Notes: generated by a model not told the origin, from the sequence alone. A DNA stretch of 64,000 nt from Valencia hispanica (GCA_963556495.2 OY747713.1:34111961-34175960); one strand, 5' to 3'. Positions 35,011-46,969 are shown, counted from the stretch's first letter. A program made the numbers and translations.

Positions 35011-36938
35011 GTCTGCACTCTCCCAGTGCTTTTCTAGTTGTTTAAGTACCGGGTTTGTACTTGAACATTGAAAAATAGAGTTGTTTGAGGTCGTGCCAAC
35101 TTAATTAGATGGAGTATATTTTTTTGTTCTGACTTTCTGTATTGGGAGTTGCTCTTTGATAGAACCAAGCCATTTTAGAAAACTAAATAAGTATACATTA
35201 TTAAAGAACATGCCCGACCCTACATTCACTACAGAGTTCTGCAAATAAGACAACTTTCTCTTGTTACTTTTAGTGGAATTCTATCCTGTCCCTGTATCCC
35301 ACTGCGAATAATTACAGTTTTCTGAATTGGATGCTGATTGAAGCAACATTATGTGAGGTGCATTAGTGATGGAGGGCAGCAAGAGCAGCTTGTTTCAGAA
35401 TGGAAATGTAACTGCTTATTATATTGCAGTGTTGAAATTGTTGCCTGCATCATGCTTAGCAGTCTTCATTCCCTGCATTCTCATTATATACTATTTGTCA
35501 GCTCTATAAGCAATTATTTACTACTTTATATCCCAAAAGCCATATTTATACTTTTTAATGCAGTTTCGTTATTCACACACATCTAGAAAGGACAGACTGC
35601 TTACTGCACACGCAGAGTGCACTCTGTGCTATTCAGCTGTACATCACCTTTTCCATTGAGCCTTCTTGTTACTCCATTATGCCATCTCCTCAGTGTTGTA
35701 CAGACCGGGTGCAACATGGACGTGGAATGTTAGGTGTATAATCAAAAGATATGATAACATCTGTACAACACAGGGAGATGCTTCAAGATAGGTCTGGAAA
35801 TTACAACACCGCACCATCCATACACACACCCACACGGACACAATCTGCTCATTTCACTCAGTATTGATCCCAGCAGTCTAATCTGCCAAGTCACTGATGC
35901 CCTTACCTGATAGAGGCAGAGAATGTATAGACTGCTCTACAGTCACAGATGGTGAGATACTGACACAGGGGGTGTGTGTTGGCTGCGGCACATTTATCCA
36001 ATACACTTGCACATACACGTGAAAAACATGAAACAGTTGGGTAGAGCGAAAAGGATCAAACGTTTTATCCTCCTTACGTCCGTTGTGCAATTTTCCCAGC
36101 AAATTATGTGATTGAAATCTGTTGCCAAGGAGAAAGGAGATTTTAGGCTATAACTGGATTTGGGTCGGAGCCAGATACATATATATTAGGTGTGTGCGTG
36201 ATCACCATATTATACAAGTTAATGCCAGATTGATGTTGTTGACTAACTGAGACTCAGCACTGGCTGCTTGGTGGACAGGGTTGGCTCTCAACCATCTTAT
36301 TTGTTAAAGTTAATGTGACTTTTTCTAATTGCTTTTCATTACCAGCCATAATCACAGCTTTGTTAATTACGAGAATATTTCAGAGCCAAACTCATTAACG
36401 GCGCTGTGATGTTCCTTCTTTTTCACGCAAGCAATCTGCAACATTCACGCTTCCTTTTCATTTACAAATAAACAGACAGACAGATCTTCACAATATATGG
36501 AATGCTTTGTTTTGCTTATTACTGTCCAAAAACTTTATTTAAAAGTATTTTTTTGAAACTCATGTATCTGCTTACGTCCACTTCACAATCACACACATTG
36601 ATTTAACCTGCTGAAAAACATTGAATTTCCTTTACGAAATTGATATCTGAAAAGGTTCGAATGATTGTGGCACTCTAGTGTGTGTAACCAAATTTCCATT
36701 ACTATCAGTGTTTTTAAGGGAGCACATGGACACAGAATCAAATCCGTTTCTGTCATGCATGCACGTGTTACATGCTGTTGCAAAGGAAGCTTTGCATTTA
36801 CTTTAGTAAAGTCAAAGTCATTCTCACTGTCTTTTGCGCCAACATGCCCCATCATCACCATCCAAGCTTCCTTTCATCCTTTGTCTCAGCCGTTTGATCT
36901 TTCTCTCTCTTTGTGTGTGCATGTGTGTTTGTCTACAG
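35011..36938 (+). other. Intron before TM4 exon, possible conserved DNA
   Basis: No repeat family found in about 1.9 kb, unusual here. The stretch 36350-36460 (TTAATTACGAGAATATTTCA, TCATTAACGGCGCTGTGATG) has the look of a conserved non-coding element with homeodomain-type TAATTA cores. This is only an impression. Confidence 0.35.
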
Positions 36939-37008
36939 GTCTTCCAGCCCTTGTTGTTGCAGTGTCAGTGGGTTTCACCAGAGCAAGAGGCTATGGCACA
37001 GCCAGCTA
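36939..37008 (+). CDS. adgrb2: adgrb2 exon: TM4
   Basis: 70 nt between GTCTACAG and GTAAGT, phase 1 to phase 2. The translation LPALVVAVSVGFTRARGYGT with AS gives TM4 and the start of extracellular loop 2. The split Tyr codon (TA|C) joins to CWLSLEGG in the next exon, which carries the loop-2 Cys. LPALVVAVSVGFTR is almost invariant in the subfamily. Confidence 0.95.
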
Positions 37009-38262
37009 GTAAGTATTCTGCCCAGACTTCTTGCTTGCTCTTGCACTCTAATCACCACTCAATTTGGATGCCCTCACTTAATAGCATCTTCTTCCTCTCA
37101 CTTGCTCTTCGACGGGCCTGAGGCGCAGTCCCATTCACTGGGCTTACTGTGAGATTTCCATTGGTTTCCCCAAATGTTTGCAAGCAAAAGACTCTTATAT
37201 AAACACCATAAATACCATGCAGTTGTGATTATCACTCCAGTGGATGTCACCAATCTCTGCTTTAACAAAAATCTAATTTGATCTGATATTTCCCATATTA
37301 ACAAAGTTGCCAGTTTTCCCTCATCCATCACTGTGATGTATGTTAGCACCTTTCAAATATATATGGTGTGGGGGATATGAAGACTGAACTGAATGAAATA
37401 TACAAGATATTCAGGCTCTTATGTAATAAGCACAACATGTTACTGTCAATCCAGTTAACGGGATGTATCATTAAGGCACTTGAAGCGTTCTGGAAATTAC
37501 AGTTCAAATTTTAAGTATCTCTCGGTGACTTGCAGGATTTATGACTAAATTATCAAGTTTTAGGAAAGAAAGCATCCCCAAGTGTTGTTTTGAAAGATTA
37601 TAAGCCCCTTCACAAAGACGGAAATTATACTAAAGTAGATGATGCTTTAAAAAGGGTCTTAATCCGCATGTTCATTATATTTTAGATGCAGTATAAAGCT
37701 GTAAGCATACAAATTATCCAACTCAACTCCCCACCACCTGCATGATGGGTGTTTTTGAAGGGAGTGTTAAATTATTTTCTTTTAAAGTGGAGCTCTGTTT
37801 TGTAGTTAGTGATAATCTTGTCTGGAGTTGGCAGGTGCCTTTACTGTAGTTTTCAAACAATGACTCGCCAAATAGTTTGGGATGGAAATATTTCCAAACA
37901 GCCAACGTTTTGTTATTTTCTTAGCAAAGGAAGTGTATACAGTAGTACTGGTAACCGTAACAGTACTCAGGAATACACAGCTATATGCTCCATACAGCCT
38001 GTGACTCCACCCCTTTCCCTTGCATCTCATTAACTGCAGAAAAACTGTGATCTACATTTGAAGGAAAACAATCTCTGAAAAAATAAATGCAATTTAATGT
38101 GCTTGTATATTTTTTTAATATAAAAGGCCAATACATTATCCAATATATGGATATCTTCACCAATTAAATTTGAGTGAAGTAAATTTTTAGTTCAGTTTCA
38201 TCAGGTCTCAGACTGAAATTAAATATGAGCCCTTTATCTGTTCTCTGCTTGTTTTTCTCCAG
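37009..38262 (+). other. Intron between TM4 and TM5 exons
   Basis: 1.25 kb, GTAAGT to TTTTTCTCCAG. No element recognised. Confidence 0.6.
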
Positions 38263-38329
38263 CTGCTGGTTGTCTCTGGAGGGTGGCCTGCTTTATGCCT
38301 TCGTTGGTCCTGCTGCTGTTATTGTTCTG
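38263..38329 (+). CDS. adgrb2: adgrb2 exon: loop 2 and first half of TM5
   Basis: 67 nt between TTTCTCCAG and GTGAGT. It completes Tyr and reads [20 protein letters not shown] then VL, ending in phase 0. The first Cys pairs with the TM3 Cys in this receptor class. [11 protein letters not shown] is the TM5 signature, and the Ile-Val pair after AAV matches ADGRB2. The helix continues in the exon at 50940, 12.6 kb away. Confidence 0.95.
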
Positions 38330-38381
38330 GTGAGTCTGCCCATTATTGTATGGTGTAGATCAACTAGACCATAACTCCCAT

Positions 38382-38407
38382 AGCCAGCTCGATAACTCGA
38401 GCTGGCT
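38382..38407. repeat. Inverted repeat (11-bp arms) after the TM5 donor
   Basis: AGCCAGCTCGA and TCGAGCTGGCT are exact complements around a four-base loop, about 50 bp past the donor site. Confidence 0.8.
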
Positions 38408-39555
38408 TTGGTGCCCTAGGCTGGTTGATTGTTTGTCAGTATGCCCTTCCATATGCACACACATCACCCCAAACATTATTCAACAACATCAGTATGACAG
38501 ACCTTAAAGGTTTAATTATGTGGACAATGCCCTGTTGGCACCTTGAATAAATATTCCCTGAATAAATCATATATATAAACAGGTATTTCTGAATGTATCT
38601 TTATAATAATTAAATATATCTAGTGTCCTTTAATTTACTAATTTAAAAAAATGCTCAAATATGTGGAAATAATGTTGGATTCAAATATAAATAAATCTAA
38701 TACTGGAACGTGTTGAGCCTATATTTTAAGCCATGAAGATCAGTAAAAGTTTAAAGGTTTGGCCAGTTTATTGCAAAAGTAATATATAAACTTTTGTAGC
38801 CTCTGTGTGTTCACAATAGGATGAAAACTTCTAGATAAATGACCAGAAGGAGTTGCATGTGTCCCTGATATGAAAAATGTGATTCAGTGTTTCTGAATAT
38901 TTGATAGAATTATATGCAAAATGTGTCTGGATTTGGTCAAAGTTGTGTTAGAAACATGACTGTAACATTCAATGCAGAACTAACATGCATCAATCTGAGT
39001 TTTGGTTGCTTTTAGCTGACTTGTAGTTACTGTACATGCATCCTGCCCCACTGTCATTCTACTTCAAATAAAGTAGGTATTGTAAAAATGTTTTCTAAAA
39101 ATTTTGAAAGAATTAATTACATTTAATTACCCTTATTGTAATTAGTAACAATATTAAATTGTAATCTTCAGAAATCCACAATTGATAATAACAACAATAA
39201 CCTTCAGCTATGTTATTAGGCGGCTTGGCTTTACTTGAACTTAGCTCTCCTGTAGCTTATGGAAATAACATACAAAGTAGACCTCTATACTGAGGCCACT
39301 TTCCTGCCTGTTCATTCTCTGCATTTGAAAAGCTGCAGCTGGGGATTTGGAGGGTGTTTGGATGATGACAATATCAATATGATGTACCCATATCTTGTCT
39401 CATCATTCTCTTCCACAGTGCACTGTGCAGGGCGAGCTCAGGGCTAAGTCAACCAAATAATGAGAAACATTGTTTTTGGTCAATTTGATGTTTTTATTCT
39501 ATCACTGTCTTCACGTTCTGTTACAGTGCATAGTAAAAAGGGGGCAATTAGGGGC
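38408..39555. other. Intron, no feature recognised
   Basis: AT-rich, no exon or named repeat. The short frame at 39259-39447 is unassigned. Confidence 0.45.
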
Positions 39556-39627
<72 letters not shown>

Positions 39628-39630
39628 TAC

Positions 39631-39706
<76 letters not shown>

Positions 39707-39729
39707 ATTATAATTATTATTATACTATA
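39556..39729. repeat. (ATT)n microsatellite
   Basis: About 174 bp of ATT trinucleotides with a few ACT and AAT variants. Poly-Tyr and poly-Ile frames are artefacts. Confidence 0.97.
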
Positions 39730-39799
39730 TACTATTATTGATTTTATTTTATTTGTGGTTTATTTTATTTTTCCTTTTTTTAGAAGGCTTGCACCAGTG

Positions 39800-39862
39800 C
39801 CCCTTTCAGCAGGTGTTGCCTTTGGTGACAGCCTATATGGTCAAAGCCAATAGAGGATTTTC
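39800..39862 (+). repeat. Copy 1 of an unnamed about 60-bp repeat (second copy 46249-46310)
   Basis: CTTTCAGCAGGTGTTGCCTT, then TGGTGACAGCCTATATGG and GATTTTCTG. The second copy has TTGCCCTTGGTGACAGCATATATGG and GGTTTTCTG, about 80 percent identical by eye. The second copy interrupts a Tc1-like element, so it is mobile or was copied. Confidence 0.7.
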
Positions 39863-40233
39863 TGATAATTTATTATTCAAGCCTTAACAATGCAACGACA
39901 TGGACAAGACCAATTATATGTCTCCCACAATCAACATCATACAGGTCCAACTGGACCTACTAAACAAAATTGATAAATCACTATTTTCTTACATTGTCTT
40001 TTTCAGTGAACACACCCACTGCATGTAACGTGCCCTAAATGGCTTTTTAAAATACACTTGATTTTTAAAGATCTCATGACATAAAGCTGATTTCATGTAA
40101 ATGTATTATGACATAATGCATCTTGTCAAAGTATGTGGTTGTGTAAATTTATGAGCCGAACAGACTTGATTTTACGTGATAATTAGAGTTTCAAAAATAT
40201 TAGCTGAATCGCAGCTTCAGCTACGTCTCCATG

Positions 40234-40241
40234 TGACGTCA
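40234..40241 (+). promoter_or_regulatory. Consensus cAMP-response element TGACGTCA
   Basis: The palindromic eight-base CRE lies 50 bp upstream of the ATG of the small ORF in the TTAA element. A second perfect copy is at 40494-40501 inside that ORF, and a near match (TGACGTTA on the minus strand) at 43191-43198. Binding by CREB/ATF proteins is inferred from the sequence alone. Confidence 0.5.
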
Positions 40242-40290
40242 GCGACAGAACCGCTCAGGCTGGACAGTCCGAAAACTACCGCTTTCAGGC

Positions 40291-40516
40291 ATGATGGAGG
40301 CGCTCATATTTGAAGGCTCGGAAGATTCTTCCTTCAGTTTTAGCCTTGAGATGGTTTTAGAGGTGGAAAATGCAGCAGTTTCTGGTGCTTCTAGAGGCAT
40401 GGAACCGTACAGGTATGAGCCGTGCACAACGACTGATCTGGATAGAAGAAAGCGGGTCAGAGAAGCTAGCGGGAGAAGTGACAGCGGGAGAAGTGACGTC
40501 AGGGAAACACAGGTTG
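40291..40516 (+). CDS. Candidate first exon of a transposon-borne protein
   Basis: From ATG at 40291 the frame reads MMEALIFEGSEDSSFSFSLE, acidic at first, then GMEPYRYEPCTTTDLDRRKR and a SGRSDSGRSD tandem (15-bp repeat at 40470-40499). A donor candidate GTAAGG follows at 40517, then a stop. The acidic start followed by a PYRYEP motif recalls, loosely, N-termini of teleost transposon proteins with a P2X7-like cysteine-rich domain. I could not find that domain or any second exon downstream, so function is unassigned. GC content is well above the flanks. Confidence 0.35.
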
Positions 40517-42059
40517 GTAAGGATTAGAAATAACTTTTAATTGTGGCTTCTTTTCTTTTCAAATAATTAACAAAATGATATAAATGAGCATAATAATATT
40601 AACGTGTAGTGATTTTAGTAGTGACCTGAAAAATAAACATTAGCCTACATAATGTAAATATGGTAAATCAGTTTTAAAACTAAAAAAAATAAACTAATCC
40701 AGACATACTTATTTATAAGGTCTGAGACTGATATTGGAAAAGTAAAATCATATTGTAGGCAGACATTCAAGGCAAACAACAAAGCAAGTAGCCTAAGACT
40801 TACTTCATTACAATTCTTCTTTATGATTATCGTACCAATTTATTAGTTTCAGGTGAAACACGTTTGTTATTTAATTTCTTTGTCAGACTCACTAAATAGA
40901 GTTTGAATTATTCATAATTATAGCAAAACTTCTTTGAATATGTACCTGTCTCATCTGGACAAGGGCGCCAGTTTGGTTTTTAAAACTTCTGGGGACAATT
41001 ATTGATTATTCATATAGCCTATAATTATTCAGCAGTTGGCTACATAGGCTATATGCGCAATAATAAAACGCATTCCCTTTACAACCCTTGCCGTTGTTCT
41101 GTGCGAGGAAACTTTAACTAATAGTTCAGAGTCCTTCAATGGGATGGGTACCTGCGGGTGGAATATTCCAAAGCAATAAAAGATAAATTTTTTATTCTAC
41201 TATAATTTACATTTGATCAGGGATCCCTTTATTTTTATTTATTTTTTTTATTTTGAAAAAAATCTGAAATAATCAATATTATTTAATTCTTCATTCATTT
41301 TAGTTAATATTCAGCCCGAACAATCTGAACAAAGAGTCTCCATCATGCCATCAACCATGGAGCAGAGGAAAACATGTATTAAATATGAACATTTTACCTG
41401 CAGCCTCACAACTTTCTCATGGTGTATGGACGTGAATTGCGCACCTGCTTGTGTATAAGGGAGGCTGAATCCGCTCCCGTCGCACACTGGAATAACAAGC
41501 GCCACTTCTTTCTCACCTTTCTCATTGCCTCAGCAGGATGAAATAGCATTGCATTGACTACGGTGTCCAGGTCTGAGATGATGATGCTCTCATTAGAATC
41601 GTTTTTGATTGATTCAGTTTCCTAAACTCTGTGCGTAAAGTTGAAAATAACTGTGCATCTGCATCAAGTGGTCAGTGGCGTAAATTGTATGTTAGTTTGG
41701 GTCCACAGGTCTTTCTGATTATTGTACTGACTGATGGATAGAGGTTGCGTCATAATAAACTGACGGCAAAAGCTCATCACACAAACACTCTTCAGATGGT
41801 ATTCCTATTGCTTTTTTTGAACGCACTCACTACCTGATGGAGTAGTGGGGTGGTTGAGCCGCCCGTCAGAAAGTGAACTTTTGTGTGATGTCCTGCTTCA
41901 TTTTCTCACTCGATTTTCCTGCTGCACTTCAACAACGGCCTTTCCATTTTTCCATTAGGCTACAGTTTAAAAAAAACGATCAAAGACAGAGAATAACACC
42001 ATCCCCAAAGGATTGTAAATTATATTACAATGAATCATGTCCTTTTTAATTCTTTGAAA

Positions 42060-42270
42060 CATTGTACATCTGAAATTAATTTTTTGCAGAGATCTCTGTG
42101 CAGAAACAAAATATTGTCCACAGTCCCTGGCTTTATCTGCGCTCTCCGTTCCTGAATCGCAAATTCAGTCGCAGAAAAATCTCTCTGGCAGCGCAGGATT
42201 CCTGGATAGCGGGAACATTCCGCTGCCAGCGCAAAGCTGGGGGAATATTTTGGCATGTTCTCCCCACAAA
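42060..42270 (-). pseudogene. hAT-family transposase C-terminal fragment
   Basis: The minus 84-codon frame contains FSATEFAIQERRAQIKPGTV followed by DNILFLHRDL. This fits the C-terminal dimerisation region of hAT transposases (FS..G.....RR..L.P..VD.LIFL..NL). The rest of the enzyme, including catalytic residues, is not visible. It sits inside the TTAA element, either nested or belonging to a composite. Confidence 0.6.
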
Positions 42271-43493
42271 CACAATATATCAATACCATTCTCTTTGGGA
42301 GTCGTAAACAAACAAAAGTATTAAATTAACCTGCAGTAAAGAAACTTCAGCCAGACCCATTAAATTTAATTTATGTATTTTTCCATCTTGAAACGGGTAC
42401 CAGTGGTACTGCAGGACTCTTCCTTAAACATGTTTGCATACGGACTAAAACCTTCATGTATCCACTGCAAAGAATGCTGCAGCATCTGCACAGAAAGAAA
42501 TTATGACTGTATGAGAAAGTGCAATGGAGTAATTTAAATAATAGTCAGTTCAGATACTGATTATGTGGAAATTGTGCTGTGAAATTTTGCTCTAACAAGT
42601 AGATGTTACATCTGTGCTGGTAGGAAATTCCGCACCAGGTTTAGAAAAGTGGTGGTGACATGTCCCTGGTGTCCCCGGCTAAAATGACCCAATGCTTCTG
42701 GAAACACGAGATCTAACTGGGCAGTCAGTGGAAGTCGAGCTTGTAGGAGTAGGGATGCTGATGCTGTTAGTGTTGCGCAGTCCACGAGCGCCACCACGGT
42801 ACCGCCGCCACACGCTGTCACACTCCTGCGGAACACTGCAGGTACAGTTGCCGGCAGCAACACACGCTTGTGTTGAACTAAACAACCCAGTGATTCCTCT
42901 AGCATAGTAATCAAAACAATTCTGCCCAAAATGTTCCGAACTGAGGAGAGAGGAGGAGGAGGGAGCCCACTTCTCACGGGTGTGTCTGACCTGTTTCACC
43001 CACTTAGACAGTAGGCTAACTCTAGGTCTTTGGGAAACTTAAATAAACTGACACTGTCCTGGTGTGTATATGAGCAAAATCCCCCAACACAACGCTAAGG
43101 CATTGCGATCACTTTTCTTTGTCAAAAATAGAAAATAGCGGTCCCAGTCACAGCTGAAAAGCCCCAACAAACAGAATGTGTTCTCTCGCTAACGTCACTC
43201 CGGCTTTCGGCACGTTCAGTGCACAGTGATACAGGAGTAAAATGCTAGTTTTTTGCTCTCAGTAGGATTATACAAGCCGCGTTTATGACTTTGATATAGT
43301 CCATTGGGTTCAGATTTCTTTATTTTATGTTATGTTTAAAAATGTTAACTTCGTGTCATGAGGTCTTTAATATACTACCTAAAGTTATTAATGTTTTCCA
43401 CAGTTACAACATAATTTTACATCTTCATGGTTCAGAAATGCATCATATTCAATATAAAGTATGTATGGATTTCACAGGAATCAAACATTAGTG

Positions 43494-43497
<4 letters not shown>

Positions 43498-43591
<94 letters not shown>

Positions 43592-43596
43592 ATATA
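43498..43596. repeat. (TA)n microsatellite
   Basis: About 99 bp with one TATTTA interruption, about 130 bp outside the TTAA element. Confidence 0.97.
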
Positions 43597-43834
43597 AAAC
43601 TCACCTTGTCAGACTAGCAATTTGACATATAAAATAAGTTGAGCAGCACTGACCTTAAATGTTAAGGAAGCAAACTTCTGATTTTCCTCAATCTTTCAAA
43701 GCTGAGAGCATTAACAAGCGTGCATGTTGACCTATTTTGCCCTTCGCCCTGTCAAAATGATGAGCAGAGACCCTTGAACCCTGATTTTAATATCTCAACT
43801 TAGAAAAAAGAAAATGCAGTGTAGCAGACAATTC

Positions 43835-43895
43835 AATTCAATTCAAATTCAAATTCAAAAATACTTTATTGATCCAAGAGGGAAATTAAGTAATT
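43835..43895 (-). mobile_element. Orphan LINE 3' tail
   Basis: TTCAATTCAATTCAAATTC then AAATACTTTATTGATCCAAG and AGGGAAATTAAG: reverse complement of the tail at 18576-18636 and 30570-30625. Confidence 0.75.
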
Positions 43896-44580
43896 AAGAA
43901 ATTAAGACAAGAGCTGTTGGCAATACATTAGATTTTTTGCACTGAATTATAGCCCTATTCTTTCCTCTAAACTCTCCCTCTAATGTGTGCTTTCGGAGCA
44001 TGAGTCACTGTACTAAATGCATCTAGGGCTGAAGCCTGTCCTTGGCCATAAATTTAAAGGGAACGTGGATGGCCACAAATATTGTTCTGTGTACGTTGTT
44101 TTTACCAAGTTCCGTGATAAACATTTTTATGCACACCTACCTAAAACAAGTTCTACAGTAAAATGTAGTGCCATAATTGCATCTCAGTGGAGTTTTAATT
44201 GTCTGTTTGGGTATGGAGCTGTGATAATTTCTGCTAAATGAATCCCAGGGTAGAGATCTGTACCATTAAGTTTAGAAAGTCTGGATAGAGTGTGCCAAAT
44301 CTTAGGTTGGTAATTGGTACAATTGTTGATGCTTTAGGTGGTACGAAGTCTGTGTCACTCTTACTGTAGTGCACATGTCCGGAAATAAAGTATGGATCTG
44401 ACACATTCACAGGTGTGCAGGTGGGACATGGATGCTTGCATCAGAATTTTTGAAAAAAGTGCTTGGCAGCGTTTTTTCAAGGAGAGAACAGATTTCATGG
44501 GTGTAAATATTCATGGAGAATAAAGTAAAGGGCTTGCTTGGCAACTATTATGTTCCATTTCGATATTTTTTAGTTCAGGA
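43896..44580. other. Intron, no feature recognised
   Basis: The 74-codon + frame at 44017-44241 has no recognisable domain. Confidence 0.4.
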
Positions 44581-44899
44581 CAAGTTTGGAGTCCTTCCTT
44601 CTCTCTTTCCTCCTTCCTTCCTGTCTTCCTAAATTCGTCTTCGCTTCTTGCCTTCCCTACCTGCCTCTCTCCCTTCTCCCCTTCCTTCTTTCCATCATCT
44701 TGTCCTGCCTCTTGTTCTTCTTTATGTACTTTCTGTCTCTCTCTATTCCTTCCTTCCTTCCTTCCTTCCTTCCTTCCTTCCTTCCTTCCTTCCTTCCTTC
44801 CTTCCTTCCTTCCTTCCTTCCTTCCTTCCTTCCTTCCTTCCTTCCTTCCTTCCATCCTTCCTTCCTTCCTTCCTTCCTTCCTTCCTTCCTTCCTTCCTT
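44581..44899. repeat. (TTCC)n microsatellite with impure left flank
   Basis: Pure CTTC tetranucleotides from about 44748 to 44899, preceded by an irregular pyrimidine tract. Phe-Leu-Pro-Ser frames are artefacts. Confidence 0.97.
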
Positions 44900-45559
44900 A
44901 TAGACTGTTCTATAATTGTGTTTGAACAGAACAACTTACTCTTACCAGATAACATGTTTGGGTCGGTGATTGTTTTTACTACTTACTACAACTAAGCCTG
45001 CTATTTCCAAAACATGTTTAAAGCTAAAGAAGCCTTTCAGATAGGACTGAAAATGTCTTCACGAAGGAAGAAATTAAGAAAACCTGCTTTCTGTTTAAGG
45101 TCCTTACAATGCAGTTTAAGAGTTGATTTTTTTCTTGGCAAATTGTGTTCAGCTTTCCTACTCTGTTGCCTCCACAATGTCGAAGTATGCTCCGAATCGC
45201 AGCTGCAACATAGGGCCAAACCCCCTGGTATTGTCGCCGGTGCCTCTGCTCTAACAAACAGCTGTAATGTGAGTGGGGCTTCAGGCAAAGAAACACAGAG
45301 ACCTTCCCGCTGGACTCTTCTCTAATTAATGAACCTGGCCTTGAGCAAATAGCAGAACAGGATGATGCTGACTCACAGAGCTGGCGCCAGACATGACTAG
45401 CATGACAATGTTCGCTCCTTCAATCTGGTCCTCCAGAGCTCATTGTCAACCGCGACACGATGAGTGTACCGGATATCATGGAGAGGAGAATGTTTTAGCA
45501 GACAGATAAATCCCCTCAAATATGTCACAAAGAAACAGAAACAGTTCGAATGTACGATA
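44900..45559. other. Intron, no feature recognised
   Basis: The 103-codon + frame at 45014-45325 and its minus shadows show no domain. Confidence 0.4.
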
Positions 45560-46380
45560 CTCTGCCTCACAAAAGTACTCAGACCTCCAACTTCTCCACA
45601 TTTTGTCACCTTACAAGCAAAAATCAATCTATTTAATTCACATTTTATATGGAAGACTAACATTTTTAATACTATTGTAAAATAGTCAAGTTGAATGAAA
45701 ATAGAACATAGTTTCCAACATTTTTTACATAACAAATCTTTGATGTACAGTATCCTTGTTCAGAGCATTTTACTGGCACATTTAGAGATGCACTCCACAA
45801 ATCTGGCCTTAATGGAAGATTGACAAAAGAGAAAGCCATTGTTGAATGGAAGCCGTCAGAGGCCCAGTTTTCCACATTCCACACATAGGATACAGCAAAC
45901 ATGTGGAAGACGATGCTCAGACAAGAACTGAACATTTTTTACCTATGTGCAAAAGCCTGTCTGTGGCAGAAAACGGACACTGCACATCACTGAACACACC
46001 AGTCCCACCGTGAAACATGGCACCATCATGCTGTAGGATGATTTCGTTCAGCAGGGTCAAGGACAATGGTAGACATTTATGGGAAGATTAAGAGAGCTAA
46101 ACACAAGGCAGTTCTTAATTTTTTTAAGCGACTCCAAAACACGTGGGACTGTAAGAGAGATTTTCCTTTAAAATAGTATGAGGCGAGAGCTACAATGAAA
46201 TAGTTTGGATCAAAGCATTTTCATGTGTTAGAACTGCCCAGTCTAAATCTTTCAGCAGGTGTTGCCCTTGGTGACAGCATATATGGAAACCGTCAATGGT
46301 TTTCTGTCCACACCATAGTTATGCATTACTTTCAGTTGGTCTATCACATTAAAACCTATTATAATACATTGAAGTCAGTA
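45560..46380 (+). mobile_element. Tc1-like transposon, decayed, with nested repeat
   Basis: The left end GCCTCACAAAAGTACTCAGACC and the right GTTGGTCTATCACATTAAAACC are the terminal sequences of one fish Tc1 subfamily. Inside are CCCACCGTGAAACATGGCAC (VKHGT) and GAGCTACAATGAAATAGTTTGG with GCATTTTCATGTGTTAGAAC of the DDE region. The copy is full of indels. A repeat block (46249-46310) sits within it. Confidence 0.75.
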
Positions 46381-46964
46381 GCTGTATTATTTTGCTAAAT
46401 GCTGAGCTCTCAGTTTCCATGCACTACCATGGAAACAATTTCTTCTCACAGCCAGGACCTGCTTTTGTGGGCATATGAAAGAAACAAAAAAGGCAAGGAT
46501 AACAATGCTTGGAAAGGATGCACGAGTGTATGAAAATTGTTTGCTACTGATTCTGACATCTCAGGGGCACTAGCAGATGAATGCTCAGAAACTTTACTTT
46601 GAACATCAGGCTTGTATGAGACATGTGATCAGCAAAGAAAGCGGTCCAGATGTGCAGGATTTCAGAGTTAAAGAGCTCTGTAAGCACATGTAATTGTAAG
46701 TCGGTATCACAGAGCCAGATGTTTGGCAGGCTTAAATATGAACTCTTCATTAGTTTGGGAAGCAAGTAAGTAAAGCGATCAGTGTTCTATTTTTAATCAC
46801 ATCTAAATGTCTTTGTTGACATAGTCACCTAAAATGTTTCTGAAAATCCCTATTTCTTTTGAGCTTCAAAATATCCATAGTTTTGTATGGATGATTTTAA
46901 AGAAATACCATTGTTTCTCTATTAAAGGATTTTTGTCTTTTTTGTTGCTGAAGTAGTAGGTGTT
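46381..46964. other. Intron, no feature recognised
   Basis: No exon or named repeat. Confidence 0.4.
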
Positions 46965-46969
46965 ATTAC

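Larger units (their letters stand above)
40069..43366 (+). mobile_element. TTAA-flanked DNA transposon, about 3.3 kb (Kolobok- or piggyBac-like)
   Basis: TTAA occurs directly outside both ends (40065-40068, 43367-43370). The ends are inverted: AGATCTCATGACATAAAG at the left and, reverse-complemented, AGACCTCATGACACGAAG at the right. A second inverted block, GTGACGTCAGCGACAGAAC at the left versus GTGACGTTAGCGAGAGAAC read from the right, lies about 165 bp inside each end. The matched spacing strongly supports the limits. TTAA duplication is known for Kolobok and piggyBac elements. No transposase of either type was recognised, so the copy may be non-autonomous or badly decayed. It contains a first-exon-like ORF and a hAT fragment. 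Confidence 0.65.

Noticed and set aside
42606..42999. Overlapping 123- and 106-codon minus frames within the TTAA element
   Set aside because: Cys- and Ser-rich, but I could match neither to a transposase nor a zinc-binding family. Frames on both strands are open because the segment is GC-rich.
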